Shown here: one piece after another, positions 61,753-64,000 of the stretch | How positions within the stretch are numbered: position 1 is the stretch's first letter | How the letters are laid out: each line of letters starts with the position of its first letter | Assembly: GCA_964595455.1 (NCBI GenBank) | Contig: CAZQQL010000001.1 | Span: 1-64,000 of the forward strand | Source: DAOUEG01 sp964595455 | Lineage (GTDB): Bacteria > Chloroflexota > Dehalococcoidia > Dehalococcoidales > RBG-16-60-22 | Direction of reading: 5' to 3' | Length of the DNA stretch: 64,000 nucleotides | Position numbers and translations under genes: made by a program | The notes under the pieces: model-generated | Database searches by the model: none | Told to the model about the DNA's origin: nothing | What the model saw: only the letters and a program-made list of their open reading frames with translations

Positions 61753-61786
61753 TTTTCAACTATCCTGTGGGATTTCCGATACTATA

Positions 61787-61816
61787 TTGACAGCGATATA
61801 ACTGCCATGCTAAGAT
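61787..61816 (+). promoter_or_regulatory. Promoter of the second metal-transporter operon
   Basis: TTGACA (61787-61792) and TAAGAT (61811-61816) are 18 bases apart, the same geometry as the modABC promoter. Start near 61823; the leader to the ATG at 62161 is about 340 bases and contains the RNA element below. Confidence 0.6.
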
Positions 61817-61841
61817 AATGCAGTTTCTCCGGAGCTGTCCT

Positions 61842-61945
61842 CCCTGTATCCCGTTTCAGGGACATGGGAATCAGCCGGTACCCCGATACTATCGGGGTCG
61901 ACGGTAATGCTGGAAACGGCATTGCCTCCCGGGTGGAAAAGAGGA
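61842..61945 (+). ncRNA. Moco-riboswitch-like leader RNA of the BtuF/FecCD-type transporter
   Basis: Homologous to the modABC leader. Shared in order: an early TGTAT/TGTGT..CC block, ATGG-GAA, CCGGTA, a hairpin (here CCCCGAT/ATCGGGG near 61881-61897), TCGACGG (61898-61904), and GCTGGAAACGGC (61909-61920) capped by a GAAA loop, then GGAAAAGAGG. The distance from TCGACGG to GCTGGAAACGGC is identical in both leaders, while the stems differ by compensating changes (AAT/ATT here, ACC/GGT there). This supports a conserved RNA structure and predicts that the transporter is controlled by molybdenum or tungsten cofactor. Confidence 0.7.
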
Positions 61946-61951
61946 ACTGAT

Positions 61952-62143
61952 ATGGCCCCAACACGTATCATAATGGCATCTGTCCCCCGGATGTCTCCTT
62001 CCATTTCTTTCCACCTCGCTATCGGCTCTGTTTTCCTGGGCAGACTGTCCCTCCGGAGAAACTATTTAAACGACTCCGGAGAGGATTGCCTCCGTACTGA
62101 CTTCAGCAGCTCCTCTCTTGATCCATATTCATCCCATGATTAA
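61952..62143 (+). CDS. Possible leader ORF after the RNA element
   Basis: A 63-codon frame starts at ATG 61952, seven bases after the GAGG that ends the RNA element, and stops 17 bases before the transporter gene. The peptide (MAPTRIIMASVPRMSPSI...) is not recognisable as a protein. It contains an internal 8-bp hairpin (62051-62081) without T-run. By analogy with the short ORF in the modABC leader, its translation might be controlled by the aptamer and coupled to the transporter gene; it could equally be chance. Confidence 0.3.
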   Translation: MAPTRIIMASVPRMSPSISFHLAIGSVFLGRLSLRRNYLNDSGEDCLRTDFSSSSLDPYSSHD

Positions 62144-62160
62144 GAGATAGGAGTACACTA

Positions 62161-63267
62161 ATGAATAAATGTCTTGCTGCCCTCGTTGTTTTGCTCATTA
62201 TACTTGCAGCGTTACCTGTCATTTCTACCGGCTGTGAAAACCAGGTAACCACGTCCTCCGTCGCGGCGACTACCCGCACTATAACTGATATGTTCGGTCG
62301 GGAATTGGTCGTGCCATCCGTCATCAACCGCGTCCTTACCACCGGTCCGATAGAAATGGAACTGGTATACCTTATCGCGCCGGATAAACTGGCCGGGCTG
62401 AGCTTCACGTTCAACGGCAAGCCCTCTCTGGTACCGCAAAAGTACGCCAGCCTGCCCGTGGTCGGCGGCTGGTTCGGTACCCAGACCGGCAACTATGAGA
62501 CCTTCATCGCCGCCCGGCCCGATATTATTCTCGAGGGGCAGTTCCAGGAATCCACGATCGCAGAACGGCAGGAGAAGTTCGGCAGTATCCCGGTGGTCGG
62601 CGTCTCCGCCGGTGAAGCATCTACCAACTATAAGGACGATGCCCTGACCGAATACGAAAAAGAAATCCGTTTCATCGGCGAACTGCTCGGGGAACAGGAA
62701 CGGGCGGAAGCCCTCATTACCTACTATAAAGAAGCCATGCAGTACGTGGAGAGCATCGTTTCCGGCATGCCTGAGGCAGACAGGGTAAGGGTCTACTACG
62801 CCGAAGGCAAGGAAGGCTTCAGCACCGACCCCATCGGCTCCATGCATACCCGCTTGCTGGAATTCTGCGGCGGGATCAACGTTGCCGAGGTGGAACTCAA
62901 GGGGGGTTACGGCATGGCGGAAACATCCTTCGAGCAGATTGCCGTATGGGACCCGGACATGATCATCATCGGGCGGGGCAGCCAGACCAGCCTCTATCAG
63001 GCCATTATGACCTCCGGTACCTGGGGCGAACTCCGGGCAGTCAAGGACAAGCAGGTATTTCTCAGGCCGGACAACCCATTTTCCTGGTTCGACGGACCTC
63101 CCGGTCCCTGCCAGATAGTCGGCATGTACTGGATGGTCGACAAGCTCTATCCGGAAAAGACCGTCGGGCTGGACCTGGAAGGTAAGGTCAAGGAATTCTA
63201 CAGCAAGTTCTTCCATTATGAGTTGACCGATGCGGAACTGAATAACCTTCTCGGAACGGGGCAGTAG
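62161..63267 (+). CDS. Type II ABC importer binding protein (FepB/BtuF/MolA-like), predicted Mo/W uptake
   Basis: A 368-residue lipoprotein-like binding protein; a signal helix ends near Cys25 (ISTGC). ITDMFGRELVVPSVINRVL, SLPVVGGWFGTQTGNYETFIAARPDIIL and RVYYAEGKEGFSTDPIGSMHTRLLEFCGGINVAEV are typical of the FepB/BtuF superfamily that feeds FecCD/BtuC permeases. Members carry siderophores, haem, cobalamin, and in the MolA branch molybdate or tungstate. The Moco-type leader upstream argues for the last option. AGGAG precedes the ATG, and the permease follows after four bases. Confidence 0.85.
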   Translation: MNKCLAALVVLLIILAALPVISTGCENQVTTSSVAATTRTITDMFGRELVVPSVINRVLTTGPIEMELVYLIAPDKLAGLSFTFNGKPSLVPQKYASLPVVGGWFGTQTGNYETFIAARPDIILEGQFQESTIAERQEKFGSIPVVGVSAGEASTNYKDDALTEYEKEIRFIGELLGEQERAEALITYYKEAMQYVESIVSGMPEADRVRVYYAEGKEGFSTDPIGSMHTRLLEFCGGINVAEVELKGGYGMAETSFEQIAVWDPDMIIIGRGSQTSLYQAIMTSGTWGELRAVKDKQVFLRPDNPFSWFDGPPGPCQIVGMYWMVDKLYPEKTVGLDLEGKVKEFYSKFFHYELTDAELNNLLGTGQ

Positions 63268-63271
63268 CAGC

Positions 63272-64000
63272 ATGGCTGTGGACTGCACCAGGCCGGTTGA
63301 GAACCGGTGGCTCGCCGCGCTCAGGGCGCGCGGCGGGCTTTCCGCTACACTCTTGTTCGCAATCGTGCTTATGGCCCTTTTTATACTCTCCTTCGCCATC
63401 GGCCGCTATCCCGTGTCTCCTATCGATGTTATCAAGGTGTTTATCTCGCAGCTTCCCGGCATCGATATCGCCCTGCCGGAGATGGCGGCCACCGTGGTGA
63501 TGGAGATCCGCCTGCCCCGCATCATCGCCGCTGTGCTCGTGGGCGGCAGTCTGTCCATCGCCGGGGCATCCTTTCAAGGTTTGTTCCGCAATCCCCTCGT
63601 CTCCCCGGATATCCTCGGCGTGGCCGCCGGGGCCGGGTTTGGAGCCGCGCTCGGTATTCTGGTTTCGGGAGACCCTTTCGTGGTCCAGGGACTGGCCTTC
63701 GTTTTCAGCCTCGCGGCGGTCGGGATCTCGTACTCCGTCAGCCGGGTGGTGCGCAGCAATCCCACCCTGAGCCTGATACTGGCTGGAATGGCCATCGGTT
63801 CGCTCTTCGGAGCGTTCCTTTCCCTGGTCAAGTATGTCGCCGATCCTACGGACCAGCTTCCCACCATCGTCTACTGGCTTATGGGAAGCCTGTCCGCTGT
63901 CGGGCATGAAGACCTCCTTATGGTGGCCGGCCCTATGATAGTCGGCATCATCGTACTGCTGCTTATACGCTGGCGGCTCAACGTGCTGGCCATGGGTGAA
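63272..64000 (+). CDS. Type II ABC importer permease (FecCD/BtuC family), cut by the window end
   Basis: Open from ATG 63272 to the last base (243 codons), so the C-terminal third is missing. Family motifs are clear: the first helix LLFAIVLMALFILSFAIG, IRLPRIIAAVLVGGSLSIAGASFQGLFRNPLVSPDILGVAAGAGFGAALG, and SLILAGMAIGSLFGAFLSLVKYVAD followed by IVYWLMGSLSAVG. About seven helices are visible. It forms the homodimeric channel for the preceding binding protein; an ATPase gene is expected beyond the window. The GTG-rich first codons lack a strong ribosome site, suggesting coupling to the upstream stop. Confidence 0.92.
   Translation, partial: MAVDCTRPVENRWLAALRARGGLSATLLFAIVLMALFILSFAIGRYPVSPIDVIKVFISQLPGIDIALPEMAATVVMEIRLPRIIAAVLVGGSLSIAGASFQGLFRNPLVSPDILGVAAGAGFGAALGILVSGDPFVVQGLAFVFSLAAVGISYSVSRVVRSNPTLSLILAGMAIGSLFGAFLSLVKYVADPTDQLPTIVYWLMGSLSAVGHEDLLMVAGPMIVGIIVLLLIRWRLNVLAMGE

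Overview
The window is a dense, roughly 55% G+C bacterial chromosome segment with about 50 protein genes, no rRNA or tRNA gene that I can recognise, and no insertion sequence or CRISPR array. The content points to a strict anaerobe: an anaerobic radical-SAM sulfatase maturase, many 4Fe-4S ferredoxins, flavodoxins, fumarate-reductase-type flavoproteins, and molybdenum or tungsten enzymes without export signals. The long Thr/Ser-rich linker behind a lipobox in a peptide-binding lipoprotein, the frequent TTG and GTG starts, and the overall gene set resemble anaerobic Chloroflexota (Dehalococcoidia). That placement is an inference from style; no phylogenetic marker is present.

Layout. (1) 1-6.2 kb: the end of a peptide ABC transporter operon (binding protein tail plus two permeases), an Ntn-type hydrolase, a DUF169 protein, then a decayed stretch with an orphan molbindin (Mop) gene and a broken ModC-like ATPase. 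(2) 6.4-12.1 kb: a cysteine desulfurase-like enzyme, a NifU/IscU-like protein, a xanthine-oxidase-family molybdenum hydroxylase and XdhC, which together look like one enzyme with its cofactor sulfuration set. (3) 12.4-16.3 kb: two paralogous aldehyde dehydrogenases flanking a short-chain dehydrogenase. (4) 16.3-19.3 kb: modABC behind a leader that resembles a molybdenum-cofactor (Moco) riboswitch, with a tiny ORF and an intrinsic terminator. (5) 19.5-27.0 kb: a divergent catabolic cluster. On the minus strand are two SDRs, a CaiB-type CoA-transferase, a cupin and a cyclase; on the plus strand are a PhlG-like hydrolase, a ferredoxin, a flavoprotein and a MarR regulator. (6) 27.2-34.0 kb: small flavin/redox proteins, a PAS histidine kinase with its LuxR-type regulator, an EFR1-type flavodoxin-ferredoxin and a cupin. 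(7) 34.2-42.4 kb, minus strand: a second ferredoxin/flavoprotein pair, two large paralogous arylsulfatases and their maturase. (8) 43.0-47.6 kb: a second peptide transporter (binding protein and two permeases, no ATPases) with an IclR regulator. (9) 47.6-54.3 kb: a minus-strand operon of a MoxR/ChlI-like ATPase, a vWA protein and a secretion-type NTPase, beside a PD-(D/E)XK-DUF2075 helicase. (10) 54.3-61.7 kb: nitroreductase, zinc alcohol dehydrogenase, a DMSO-reductase-family Mo/W enzyme with a four-cluster ferredoxin subunit, a DnaJ-like protein, a DUF2795 protein and a lipoprotein. (11) 61.7-64.0 kb: a second Moco-type leader ahead of a BtuF/FecCD-type transporter, cut by the window end.

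The unifying theme is molybdenum or tungsten. Two unrelated classes of importer sit behind homologous leader RNAs, and the window also holds a molbindin, a dead ModC, a Mo-hydroxylase with its sulfuration helpers and a Mo/W oxidoreductase. The most interesting signal is in the modABC leader. The 3' edge of the aptamer carries a Shine-Dalgarno sequence for a 6-7 codon ORF whose stop codon abuts the 5' arm of the terminator, which suggests translation-coupled antitermination controlled by the cofactor.
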